Of a stretch of DNA of 54,047 nucleotides, positions 15,799-24,721 are shown piece by piece. The position numbers and the translations under genes were made by a program. The notes under the pieces were generated by a model that saw only the letters and a program-made list of their open reading frames with translations, did not search any database and was not told where the DNA came from. The stretch covers positions 1 through 54,047 of the forward strand of contig JAJRWH010000096.1 of assembly GCA_024276935.1 (NCBI GenBank), written 5' to 3'. The number at the start of each line of letters is the position of its first letter. Positions within the stretch are counted from its first letter, which is position 1. The stretch comes from Deltaproteobacteria bacterium (GTDB taxonomy: Bacteria > Desulfobacterota > Desulfuromonadia > Desulfuromonadales > Geopsychrobacteraceae).

Positions 15799-17748
15799 TC
15801 ATTGCCTGAAGGATTGAGGGGGCTTTTCTGTCAGGGAGATCTGAAGGCGACGTTTTGCCAGTTGATGAATGATATGATGCAATTCTGCGCGCTGCTGGGC
15901 ATTCAGATCCTGATCGCGATACAAGGCTCCACCGTAGATCCGGGCAAATTTGTGACAAAGTGGCTCGTTGCTCAATTCGGCGAGCGCGAACAGTCCCAGA
16001 TGGGTCGGAACCTGCTGCAGGTCGGCTGATTTTTTTATCTGACGCAGATACCTTTGGAGCAAATGCTGTGACCCCTGCCGTGTCAGGAACAGCAGTTTTG
16101 TGGCCAGAATGATTAGCAGTAATCCTCCTCCGGTCAACCACCAGAAAGAACGGCCCGGAAGGTTTATTCTGAACTGATTCAGGTTGCGACCGGCCGCCAA
16201 AAACAATCCGAGCTGCTTTTGCAGATCGTAGGTAATAACCATCTGGTTCCAGGCGGTGAGCAGGTAATCGCTGGTGGCCTGTGTCCAGCTGAAGCTCCTG
16301 CGGGACAGACCGGTCACCGCTTCTGAAGCATTGACCGCCAGACGACTGGGATCAATCCGCTGCCAACGATTCGTGTCATCAAGGGCCTCAACCCAGACAT
16401 GAGCCATATCCTCGTCGATCAGATAGTAATCTCCCAGTTCATTGTAGCGTCCGCCGAGATAGCCCCCCACCAGGCGCGAGGGCACATCTGCCAGACGCAA
16501 GAGCAGGGCAAAAGACGCCGCAAAATATTCGCAATAACCACGTTTACTCTCAAACAGAAAGGTATCAACCGGGGTTGCTGTCAAGCGCAGGTTGCTGGCG
16601 GCATAAGAAAGCTGCTGGCGGATAAAGAAATCTCTGGTTGCAGCAATTCTCAGGGCGCGATTTTTTTCGCGCGCGATGTCAGCTGCGATTTTTGCCACCC
16701 TTGTTGGAATTTGTGCCGGAACCTGCAAATAGAACCTGTGAGACTGAGGGTTTTCCAGCTTCAGGTATCCCGAACGGGTAGAATAAACGGTATAGCGCCC
16801 GGATTTGTCTGCTGTCTGGCGGGACTCAAAAACACCATCTGCAAAGGAGTAGTTTTTGATGCCAGCAAGTTTTGTTGGCAGGTCCAATCCGGGCAGATAG
16901 GGGTCTGATCGCGGCTCGCTGAAGATTGTTTGCTTTTTCAATGGTGTCTTGTTCTGCACCAGTTTGTCTGCCGGGGGTGTTTTACTGCGTGCCCAGTTGC
17001 GGCCATCTATCTGGTTGAGAACCAGGCCCCGCCAGTAAAGGTCCTGAGGATCAATGGCTGTCATTTGCACCCGGAACGCAGGTTGTCCGCTGGTGCCGAG
17101 ATTGGCCAGGCTGCCCGGGCTGACTTTTTCACTGAAGCCTGCGGTCGGCTTGGTGGCAGGATTGAGAAAGTTCCACAGCGGGTGTTCGGTTCGGGGCAGG
17201 ATAGTAAAGAAAAAAAGCATCAGGAGCAGTGAGCCCAGAGGAAGAATCGATCCGGTCAGCAGCAGGCTTTTCCACTGTTTGCGATTGAGGCACAAGGCGG
17301 GTGAGCTGACATGGAAACTGGTCAACAGCAGCCCGAAGGTCACCAGAACGACCAGAAGAGCGAGGGCGCCAAGGTAGAGGATGCTGAGACTGAGCAAAGA
17401 GGATGCCGCGAGAATAAAAGTTGCCAGAACAAAAATCTGCAACAGGTGACGCCCGGTTTTTTCTGTTACCAGCCGCACGGCCAGCAGTAAAACCAGCATA
17501 TTGACCAAAGGGTTAACAACATTGTTCAGGGACATCTGAGAGAGATAGAAAAAGAAGCACAGAAAAAGTAACAATGTTGTCGGAAGTGGCGGTAGCAGGC
17601 GGCCCTTGCGGCGGTCACTGATAAACCCTGTCACCAGGGCGCCACTGATTCCAGCCTGAACCAGGGGATCAAGATAGAAAAAAGCGGGAGCGACCCCAAC
17701 TAGTGCTGTCAGGCTGGCAAGCCATTGCAGAATTATTTCAACGGCCAT
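15799..17748 (-). CDS. TgpA-like membrane transglutaminase (DUF3488 family)
   Basis: A 649-residue inner-membrane protein. Five or six helices occupy residues 1-185, then a periplasmic transglutaminase-core domain (about 340-475) with the triad Cys406 (KRGYCEYFAASFA), His450 (DMAHVWVEA) and Asp466 (RIDPS), a further helix at about 533-555 and a cytoplasmic helical tail. This is the architecture of Pseudomonas TgpA. Its physiological substrate is unknown; related genes nearly always follow moxR and a DUF58 gene, as here. It overlaps the DUF58 gene by 11 nt. All three catalytic residues are present, so it should be active as a transglutaminase or protease. Confidence 0.9.
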   Translation of the reverse strand: MAVEIILQWLASLTALVGVAPAFFYLDPLVQAGISGALVTGFISDRRKGRLLPPLPTTLLLFLCFFFYLSQMSLNNVVNPLVNMLVLLLAVRLVTEKTGRHLLQIFVLATFILAASSLLSLSILYLGALALLVVLVTFGLLLTSFHVSSPALCLNRKQWKSLLLTGSILPLGSLLLMLFFFTILPRTEHPLWNFLNPATKPTAGFSEKVSPGSLANLGTSGQPAFRVQMTAIDPQDLYWRGLVLNQIDGRNWARSKTPPADKLVQNKTPLKKQTIFSEPRSDPYLPGLDLPTKLAGIKNYSFADGVFESRQTADKSGRYTVYSTRSGYLKLENPQSHRFYLQVPAQIPTRVAKIAADIAREKNRALRIAATRDFFIRQQLSYAASNLRLTATPVDTFLFESKRGYCEYFAASFALLLRLADVPSRLVGGYLGGRYNELGDYYLIDEDMAHVWVEALDDTNRWQRIDPSRLAVNASEAVTGLSRRSFSWTQATSDYLLTAWNQMVITYDLQKQLGLFLAAGRNLNQFRINLPGRSFWWLTGGGLLLIILATKLLFLTRQGSQHLLQRYLRQIKKSADLQQVPTHLGLFALAELSNEPLCHKFARIYGGALYRDQDLNAQQRAELHHIIHQLAKRRLQISLTEKPPQSFRQ

Positions 17749-18580
17749 TATACAGAGCCAATTCTGTCAACAGACGCTGGCGTTGGCCAAAGCCAACCTG
17801 TGGCGGGATGTGCCGATTGGCCAGTTTCAAACCGACCGGACGTTGCAGGCGTAACTGTTCAACAATCAAACCTGTTGCCTGGCTGAGACGACGTTCAATG
17901 TTGGGCCCGGGCTGACTCAGGTCAATGAGCAATGGTTGTGATCCCAGACCTTCATGCTGTTTGACCTTGAACCTGTCGTGGCGGGCGGAAAGTTTCCAGT
18001 GGATAGCCTTGAGGGGTTCTCCACCCTGATAGTCCTGGATACTGCGCAGGTCACCGCTGTCGCCACGGATTGTCGTAGCTTGTTGATGACGTTGGCGATT
18101 GTGGTCCCCGGCTTGCGGTGGCGTGGCTGGCAGGGGGGCCGGGAAGACGATCAGTTGTTGAGCAACAGGGACTTTGAGAGAGCGGACGAAAAAGTTGATG
18201 GGGAAACAGGAGCTCAACCAGAGATTGTCGATCTGTTGTTGGCCGCGATCAGGCCAGACAAGGGTCAGCGGCACCTCTGCCCCAAGGGCGGGGGCAACGT
18301 GGGCGAAAAGGGGAGGGCTGTTTCCCAGGTTGACCCGAATTAAAAAAGCAGGCAGTCGCCGTCTTTGGTTGTGCAGTCTGATACCAACCAGTGTGGGTTG
18401 CCCGGCAAAAACCTCACGGGGAAGGACCAGTTTCAATTCGAGGTTACGCAGATTCTGTTGTCCAAGCCAGCCGGAAACCGCCATAAATCCGAGCAGCGCC
18501 GAGACCAACAGATAGAGCAGGTTGTTGCCGGTGTTAACGGCGGCAAAGCCCAGCAGCAGGGTCATGCCGATGTACACCAT
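17738..18580 (-). CDS. DUF58 domain protein
   Basis: The protein has two N-terminal membrane helices (with FAAVNTGNNLLYLLVSALLG, the family signature) and a C-terminal domain with the DUF58 motif GDLRSIQDYQGGEPLKAIHWKLSARHDRFKVKQ. DUF58 proteins accompany MoxR ATPases and TgpA-like enzymes and probably act as membrane adaptors related to von Willebrand A proteins. The ATG at 18580 gives 280 residues, but the codons upstream also read like family sequence (RSFGLKLTPAG) with no ATG, GTG or TTG before the stop at 18662-18664. Either the ATG is used and a few residues are lost, or initiation is at a rare codon. Confidence 0.85.
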   Translation of the reverse strand: MVYIGMTLLLGFAAVNTGNNLLYLLVSALLGFMAVSGWLGQQNLRNLELKLVLPREVFAGQPTLVGIRLHNQRRRLPAFLIRVNLGNSPPLFAHVAPALGAEVPLTLVWPDRGQQQIDNLWLSSCFPINFFVRSLKVPVAQQLIVFPAPLPATPPQAGDHNRQRHQQATTIRGDSGDLRSIQDYQGGEPLKAIHWKLSARHDRFKVKQHEGLGSQPLLIDLSQPGPNIERRLSQATGLIVEQLRLQRPVGLKLANRHIPPQVGFGQRQRLLTELALYNGR

Positions 18581-18597
18581 CCCGGCAGGTGTCAGTT

Positions 18598-19536
18598 TCA
18601 GACCAAAGGAACGGCCAGATTTTGCAGCAGCGATCGGATGATCTCCTTTTTGTTCTGGAACTCATGTTCGGGTTTGAGAATCAGGCGATGTGCCGCAACC
18701 GGCAGGGCGATTTTCTGCACATCTTCCGGGGCGACAAAATCTCGTCCGTCGAGCCAGGCTTCGGCTCGGGCGGCATCGGCCAGGTTGATTCCCCCACGGG
18801 TTGATATGCCTGACAGAACCATCGGGTGCTGACGGCTTGATTCGATCAGGGCATGGACATATCCGGCAACTTTTTGCGACAGTTGAACCTGAGAGACCGA
18901 TTTGCGTGCTTCAATAATCCGGGTTCCATCGAGTACTGGCACCAGGCCTTCCAGTTGGTTGCGGACACTGCCAGAGCGGATGATCTGTTGTTCAAGTTCA
19001 GGTGGTGGGTAACCAATGTCGGTCACAGCCAAAAAACGATCCAGTTGAGATTCAGGCAGGGCAAAGGTGCCAACCTGCTCTGTCGGATTCTGGGTTGCGA
19101 CGACCATAAAGGGTTCCGGCAGGCGATAGGTTATCCCCTCGACGGTGACCCGCATCTCTTCCATGGCCTCAAGCATGGCACTTTGGCTTTTTGGCATAGC
19201 CCGGTTGACCTCATCCAGCAGGATCAGATGATTGAAAATTGGTCCTTCAATAAAACGACAACAGTTCTTTTCCCGATCAAAGATCGACAGACCGGTGATA
19301 TCCGAAGGGAGCAGATCGCTGGTACACTGGACGCGTCCGAACCCCAGCCCGAGAACTCTGGACAGGGCCAGAACCAGACTGGTTTTTCCCAGGCCGGGAA
19401 TATCTTCAAGCAGGAGATGACCGCCTGCCAGCAGGCAGATCATCGAAATGCGCAGAGCCCGAACCTTGCCTTGCAGATAGTTTCGGGAAAGATCGTCAAT
19501 AACATTCAGAATAATATCACGATGCGGGAATGACAT
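18598..19536 (-). CDS. MoxR-family AAA ATPase
   Basis: A 312-residue MoxR ATPase from the ATG at 19536, chosen for its GGAG site seven bases upstream; a longer in-frame start at 19656 would add an unrelated 40-residue extension. The fold has Walker A GLGKTS (near residue 47), Walker B LILLDEVNRA, sensor 1 TQNPTEQVGT and the arginine-finger segment FALPESQLDRFL. MoxR proteins are chaperone-like; here it heads an operon with DUF58 and TgpA-like genes, so it probably remodels that membrane complex. A TATACT -10-like box lies on the minus strand at 19575-19570, without a good -35. Confidence 0.9.
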   Translation of the reverse strand: MSFPHRDIILNVIDDLSRNYLQGKVRALRISMICLLAGGHLLLEDIPGLGKTSLVLALSRVLGLGFGRVQCTSDLLPSDITGLSIFDREKNCCRFIEGPIFNHLILLDEVNRAMPKSQSAMLEAMEEMRVTVEGITYRLPEPFMVVATQNPTEQVGTFALPESQLDRFLAVTDIGYPPPELEQQIIRSGSVRNQLEGLVPVLDGTRIIEARKSVSQVQLSQKVAGYVHALIESSRQHPMVLSGISTRGGINLADAARAEAWLDGRDFVAPEDVQKIALPVAAHRLILKPEHEFQNKKEIIRSLLQNLAVPLV

Positions 19537-19712
19537 GCTGTTCTCCGGTGTCGGTTGAAATGTTGTGACAGTATAGCATGGGTCCGGGATGAAAATCGGC
19601 GCGTCCGGGGATCTGACAGGTCTCTTCTTGCCCCTTGTCTCTTGCGCCAGCGGCATTTGCCCCCTATTATAGGGGGATAGCCCCGAAATTCCTTTTTCTG
19701 CTGGTGATCCTG

Positions 19713-21620
19713 ATGCCTGTATACTCGGATATTGATTACGGAACCCTGTTCGAAATGCTTCTGCAAAGTCGTTGCGATTATGCAGAACGTACCGCCTTTA
19801 TCTACCGGGCTGCTGGCAGTGAGTTCAGTGTCAGCTACGAAAAATTTTATGATGACGTCGCCATTCTGACGCGGGCTTTTGCCGCCCGTGGAGTTAAGAA
19901 GGGCAGCCGGGTGATGTTGCTGTCTGACAACCGTTATGGTTGGATTGTTACCGATATGGCCCTGGTGGCTCTGGGTGCGGTCAGTGTGCCGCGTGGTAGT
20001 GATACGCCGACGGCAGAGCTTGAATTTATCCTTGAACATTCTGCCAGTGAATTTCTGGTCATTGAAACCGCGGCCCTGCTCAAGGCTCACGAAGAGATGC
20101 TGCGCAAACATAAAAAGTTGCGGGCAATTTTTTTGATCGAAGGGGAGAAAACCCACCGCTGGTTTGACAATATCTACAGCTACAATGACCTGCTTGAAGA
20201 TCGCAGCCTGACTCAGGACGAACTTGAGGCCTTTGCCGCCCGACGCTTGCAGTTGACGCAGGACGATCTGTTTACCTTGATCTATACCAGTGGAACCACC
20301 GGCGTGCCCAAGGGGGTGCGCCTGACCCATCGCAACATAATGAACAATGTTCGAAATCTGCCGCAACTGGTCGGATTGAGTGAGAGTGATCGTTGGGTGT
20401 CGATTCTGCCGAGTTGGCATATCTTCGAACGTGCGGTGGAATACATGGCCCTGTCACGCGGGTGTTGCACGGTTTATTCGACCATCAAGACCTTTGCCGC
20501 CGACCTGGAAGAATACCAACCCACCCTGGTTGCAACGGTACCGCGGCTTTGGGAATCTCTCCACGCCCGGATCAACAGCACGCTTGAAAAAGAGAATCCC
20601 AAACGGGCGAAGATTTTTCGGACCCTGGTCAGTATTTCAACCTCTGCCAACCGTCAGCGCAGGGTTCTGCGTGAACAATTGCCGGTATTTAAAAAAGAGT
20701 TCTTTGTTCTGCGTTGGGTTCACAAGCTGAAAGCCTGGGTGAAATTATTATTCCTGGCCATTCCGGACAAAGTGGCCAAATCCCGCTTGCAGGCCGTGCA
20801 GCAGAAGTTTGGCGGACAGTTGCGCATGGCAATCAGTGGTGGTGGCAGCTTGCCCCCCTGGCTGGATGAGTGGATTGATGCCATCGGCATTCGGATTGTC
20901 AATGCCTACGGGATGACCGAATGCGCACCGGCGATTGCGGGTCGAGCGCTCAACTGTGATACGTTCGGCACCTTGGGATTGCCGGTCGAGGGAACAGAAC
21001 TGCGAATTGCCGACGAGCAGGATCAGCCCCTTGCCGCGGGTGTTGAAGGAGAAATCCAGCTGCGTGGTGATCAGGTCTTTCCTGGTTATGAAAAGAATCC
21101 GGATGAAGACAGCAAGGCGTTTACCGCTGACGGTTTTTTTCGTACCGGTGACCTTGGCAAATTGACCTTACGTGGCGAACTGGTGATTACTGGACGCTCC
21201 AAAGAAATCATTGTTCTGGCCAGTGGCGAAAATGTTGATCCCAGCCGGATCGAATCGACCATTACCCGCCTGCCTTTTGTCAGTGATGCGGTCCTGGTTG
21301 GTCAGGACAAAAAAGGCCTGGGAGCTCTGGTGGTTCCCGACTTTGATAAATTGCGCGAATTTGCCGCCAGTCGCCTTGATCTGGTTATCGAAAGTACCGA
21401 GCAGTTGCGCAGCAACCACCAGCTGCTTGAAAAAGCCCGGGCCGAAATGAATCGCCTGCTGCACAGTAAAAAAGGCTTTAAGCCTTTTGAAAAATTGCAA
21501 AATATTCATTTTCTCGAAGGGGAGTTCAAACCGGGAGAAGAGCTGACGAATACTCTGAAAAAGAAACGTCATGTTATCGAAAAAAAATATCGTGAGCTGA
21601 TCGGAAAACTGTTGAAATAA
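19713..21620 (+). CDS. AMP-dependent long-chain acyl-CoA synthetase
   Basis: This ANL-superfamily enzyme activates fatty acids through acyl-AMP to acyl-CoA. The ATG at 19713 (MPVYSDIDYGTLFEML) follows a GGTGA site and gives 635 residues; an upstream in-frame TTG at 19635 would add a hydrophobic stretch not typical of the family. The P-loop-like motif YTSGTTGVPKGV is at 191-202, with ISILPSWH-type, NAYGMTE and FRTGDLG motifs further on. The C-terminal domain runs to TNTLKKKRHVIEKKY, where a catalytic lysine region is expected. It resembles the FAA1/long-chain group. Chain-length preference is not readable from sequence. It stands alone between moxR and the protease gene. Confidence 0.88.
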   Translation: MPVYSDIDYGTLFEMLLQSRCDYAERTAFIYRAAGSEFSVSYEKFYDDVAILTRAFAARGVKKGSRVMLLSDNRYGWIVTDMALVALGAVSVPRGSDTPTAELEFILEHSASEFLVIETAALLKAHEEMLRKHKKLRAIFLIEGEKTHRWFDNIYSYNDLLEDRSLTQDELEAFAARRLQLTQDDLFTLIYTSGTTGVPKGVRLTHRNIMNNVRNLPQLVGLSESDRWVSILPSWHIFERAVEYMALSRGCCTVYSTIKTFAADLEEYQPTLVATVPRLWESLHARINSTLEKENPKRAKIFRTLVSISTSANRQRRVLREQLPVFKKEFFVLRWVHKLKAWVKLLFLAIPDKVAKSRLQAVQQKFGGQLRMAISGGGSLPPWLDEWIDAIGIRIVNAYGMTECAPAIAGRALNCDTFGTLGLPVEGTELRIADEQDQPLAAGVEGEIQLRGDQVFPGYEKNPDEDSKAFTADGFFRTGDLGKLTLRGELVITGRSKEIIVLASGENVDPSRIESTITRLPFVSDAVLVGQDKKGLGALVVPDFDKLREFAASRLDLVIESTEQLRSNHQLLEKARAEMNRLLHSKKGFKPFEKLQNIHFLEGEFKPGEELTNTLKKKRHVIEKKYRELIGKLLK

Positions 21621-21738
21621 CAGCCCAGACAGTTCCGGCCCGGCAGGTTGTTCTCGCCTGCGGTCACCCGCGTCTGTCAATCCGGCACATCTTTCCAATA
21701 TGAATTGTTGTGCCTTCACTTGAAGCAAAGGTTTTTTC

Positions 21739-24690
21739 ATGAGCAAAAGCCCCTGTACACCCGGGCAGAAATTGTCCGGGTTTGTTGTTGATTCTGTTGA
21801 CGAAATACCCGGTATCAAGGCGCGGATGATTCGTCTGCACCATGAGAAAACCGGTGCAAGATATATGCATCTTGAGCGGGCTGATAACAACTGCCTGTTC
21901 GGAGTTGCCTTTCGAACCCCGCCGGAGGATTCGACCGGTGTAGCCCATATCCTTGAGCACACCGCATTGTGCGGATCAAAGAATTTTCCGGTGCGTGATC
22001 CCTTCTTCTCCATGCTCAAGCGCAGTCTTAACACTTTTATGAATGCCATGACCGCCAGTGACTGGACCTTGTACCCCTTTGCCAGTCAGAACCAGAAGGA
22101 TTTTGACAATCTGTTGTCAATCTATCTGGATGCGGCTTTCTTTCCCAATCTGACCGAACGCGATTTTTCACAAGAGGGCCACCGGCTCGAATTTTCTGAA
22201 ATGGAGAATCCGCAGTCGCCCCTGGTTTACAAAGGTGTGGTCTACAACGAAATGAAAGGGGCGATGTCTGATCCATCGTCCCTGCTGTCACGCCGTCTGG
22301 GTCGGGCACTCTACCCGACCACAACCTACCGTCATAACTCAGGTGGTGAGCCCTCTGTCATCCCCGATCTCAGTTGGCAGCAATTACGTGATTTTCATGC
22401 CCGTTATTATCATCCCTCCAATGCCTGGTGTTTCAGTTACGGCCAGCTGGATCTGGAGGTGCTGCTCGCCAAGGTTGACCAGCAGGCCCTGAAGCATTTT
22501 GCCCGGATTGAACCGGACAGCGAGGTCCCGCCAGCAAGTCGTTTTGACCAGCCGCAGCAGGTTTGTGAAACCTATCCGCTCGATCCCGGAGAAGATCCCC
22601 GGGGCCGTTCGATGGTACAACTGGCCTGGCTGACCTGTGATATCGGCGAGAGTGTCGAGCGCCTGGGATTGTCATTACTGTCCACCCTGCTGCTCGGAAA
22701 TCCGGCGGCACCACTTTACAATGCTCTGATCGATTCCGGTCTGGGGGCCAATCTGGCTCCGGGTTGCGGTTTTCAGGATGAAAACCGTACAACCTACTTT
22801 GCCGTCGGGTTACAGGGGTCAGATCCTGCAAAACTGGCGCAGATTGAACGCCTGATTTTACAAACTCTCGAAGAGATTGCGAGCGCAGGGTTTTCTGCCG
22901 AGCGGATCGAAGGAGCTATCCATCGGCTTGAATTCACCAACCGGGAAGTCACCGGCGACAGTTATCCCTATGGTCTCTTGTTGCTGATGCGGATGCTTGG
23001 TCCCTGGTTGCACGGTGGTGAGCCCCTGGCTGCGCTCGATTTTGATGCCCAACTGTTGCAGCTGAGAAAAAAACTCGATGCAGGCCCCTATCTGCAACAA
23101 TTGCTACGCAGCTGGTTACTCGACAATCCCCATCGGGTGACCCTGTTGCTGGAGCCGGATCAACAGCTGCGAGAGCGAGAAGAGCTGGCCCAGCAGGAAA
23201 AGCTGGCTCGCCTGGCGGCAGATCTGTCTGAAGACCAGAAACAGAAAATTATCTCTCAGGCCAAAGCTCTGCAGCAGTCCCAGGAGGCCGATGAGGACCT
23301 TTCCTGTCTGCCAACGCTGGAACTGAGCGATATTGACGCCTGTGAACGTCAGATTGCGGTACGCGAAGAGGTTCTTTCCGGGGTGCCGCTGGTCTTTTGC
23401 GATCAGCCAACCAATGGCATCGGTTTTGTGGCTCTGAATCTGCCAGTTCAGCATCTGCCGGATGATCTTTTGCCGCTGCTGCCGGTATTCAGTGCTCTTT
23501 TGACTCAGGTTGGCACCCGAAAATACTCCTACGTTGAACTGGCCCAGCAAATCGAGGCTGTTTCCGGTGGAATTGGGGCGCGAACATCATTGCTTGAGAA
23601 TCCGCAGAACAATACAGAATTTACCGCAAGTTTTGAGGTCAAAGGCAAGGCTCTGCAGCGTAATGCCGGGGCCTTGTGTGAATTGCTCGGAGAAATTCTG
23701 ACCGGGGTTGATTTTTCAGATATTGGCCGGATTCGTCAGGTGCTTGATCAGCTGCGGATCTCGCTGGCCAACTCGGTTCCTTCTTCCGGACATTCCTATG
23801 CAGCTCGTGCGGCGGCAGCCCATTTGACTCCGGCGGCCCGGTTACGCGAACTCTGGTCCGGGTTGGAACAGGTGGCTCTGGTTCATGAGCTGGCGGGACA
23901 GGGTGATGAGCAGCTGCAACAGACTGCAGATCGTTTGCAGCAGATTGCCACTCGACTCTTTACCCGTGAGGGGGTGCAGTTGGCCCTGACCGCTGAAGCG
24001 GAACTGTATGAAGCTTTTCGTGCCCCGCTTGAACATTTGCTGCAATCCCTTCCAGAAGCACAACCTCTTGCGGCAACGACCCGGCAACTGGATGAGGTTC
24101 CCCCGCGTCAGGGGTGGATTTATTCAGTGCCGGTCAATTACGTGACCCGGGTTTTTGCGACCCCGGCCTACAGCCATCCAGACAGTGCCGCCCTGACAGT
24201 TCTGGCGAAACTGTTGCGTGCCGAATATCTCCATCGTGAGATTCGCGAAAAGGGAGGCGCTTACGGAGGGCTGGCTGGACACAATGCCGAGTCTGGACTC
24301 TTCTCACTTCTTTCCTATCGCGATCCGCAGCTTGAGCGCACGCTTCAGGTTTACCGGGACGCTATTGACTGGGTCGGGCGTGGGGAGTTCAGTGAACAGG
24401 CGATCAAAGAGGCCATTCTGGCTGTTTTCAGCGATCTTGACCGTCCTTTGTCGCCAGCGGGTAACGGAGCGCGTGAATTTGCCAATCGCCGTCAGGGCTT
24501 GACTCTTGAAATGCGCAACCAGATGCGGCAACGCATCCTGAAGGTTGATCGCAAGCAGCTGATGGCTGTTGCAACGCAGTGGTTGGCCGGAGAATCCCGA
24601 AGTGCAGTTTCGGTCCTGGCCGGTGAAGAGGTCCTTGTCGCGTACAATACCGCGCATCCTCAACAGAGTCTGGTGCTGAAGCGTTTTTGA
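21739..24690 (+). CDS. M16C zinc metalloprotease (PreP/Cym1-like)
   Basis: A 983-residue single-chain pitrilysin-family peptidase, the normal size for PreP-type enzymes, which form a two-half clam around small unfolded peptides. The inverted zinc motif is HILEH at 70-74 (His70, Glu73 as base, His74), followed by TALCGSKNFPVRDPF; the third ligand should be the glutamate in VVYNEMKGAMSDP about 95 residues later. A M16C-associated linker domain lies mid-protein and the catalytically inactive second half at the C-terminus (GGAYGG). There is no signal peptide, so it is likely cytoplasmic peptide clearance. An AAAGG site precedes the ATG. Confidence 0.9.
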   Translation: MSKSPCTPGQKLSGFVVDSVDEIPGIKARMIRLHHEKTGARYMHLERADNNCLFGVAFRTPPEDSTGVAHILEHTALCGSKNFPVRDPFFSMLKRSLNTFMNAMTASDWTLYPFASQNQKDFDNLLSIYLDAAFFPNLTERDFSQEGHRLEFSEMENPQSPLVYKGVVYNEMKGAMSDPSSLLSRRLGRALYPTTTYRHNSGGEPSVIPDLSWQQLRDFHARYYHPSNAWCFSYGQLDLEVLLAKVDQQALKHFARIEPDSEVPPASRFDQPQQVCETYPLDPGEDPRGRSMVQLAWLTCDIGESVERLGLSLLSTLLLGNPAAPLYNALIDSGLGANLAPGCGFQDENRTTYFAVGLQGSDPAKLAQIERLILQTLEEIASAGFSAERIEGAIHRLEFTNREVTGDSYPYGLLLLMRMLGPWLHGGEPLAALDFDAQLLQLRKKLDAGPYLQQLLRSWLLDNPHRVTLLLEPDQQLREREELAQQEKLARLAADLSEDQKQKIISQAKALQQSQEADEDLSCLPTLELSDIDACERQIAVREEVLSGVPLVFCDQPTNGIGFVALNLPVQHLPDDLLPLLPVFSALLTQVGTRKYSYVELAQQIEAVSGGIGARTSLLENPQNNTEFTASFEVKGKALQRNAGALCELLGEILTGVDFSDIGRIRQVLDQLRISLANSVPSSGHSYAARAAAAHLTPAARLRELWSGLEQVALVHELAGQGDEQLQQTADRLQQIATRLFTREGVQLALTAEAELYEAFRAPLEHLLQSLPEAQPLAATTRQLDEVPPRQGWIYSVPVNYVTRVFATPAYSHPDSAALTVLAKLLRAEYLHREIREKGGAYGGLAGHNAESGLFSLLSYRDPQLERTLQVYRDAIDWVGRGEFSEQAIKEAILAVFSDLDRPLSPAGNGAREFANRRQGLTLEMRNQMRQRILKVDRKQLMAVATQWLAGESRSAVSVLAGEEVLVAYNTAHPQQSLVLKRF

Positions 24691-24721
24691 ACGCACTTTT
24701 GAAAGAAGATGATAGATAAAA

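Noticed and set aside
19506..20420. Minus-strand open frame of 304 codons over the moxR start and the acyl-CoA synthetase gene
   Set aside because: Its composition is that of an antisense shadow, it overlaps two well-supported genes and shows no family motif.
21621..21738. Terminator after the acyl-CoA synthetase gene
   Set aside because: Only a five-base stem (GCAGG/CCTGC) with no T-run is present.
21168..22049. Minus-strand open frame of 293 codons over the synthetase end and the M16C protease start
   Set aside because: It is opposite conserved motifs of both genes, including the zinc site, and has no own domain.
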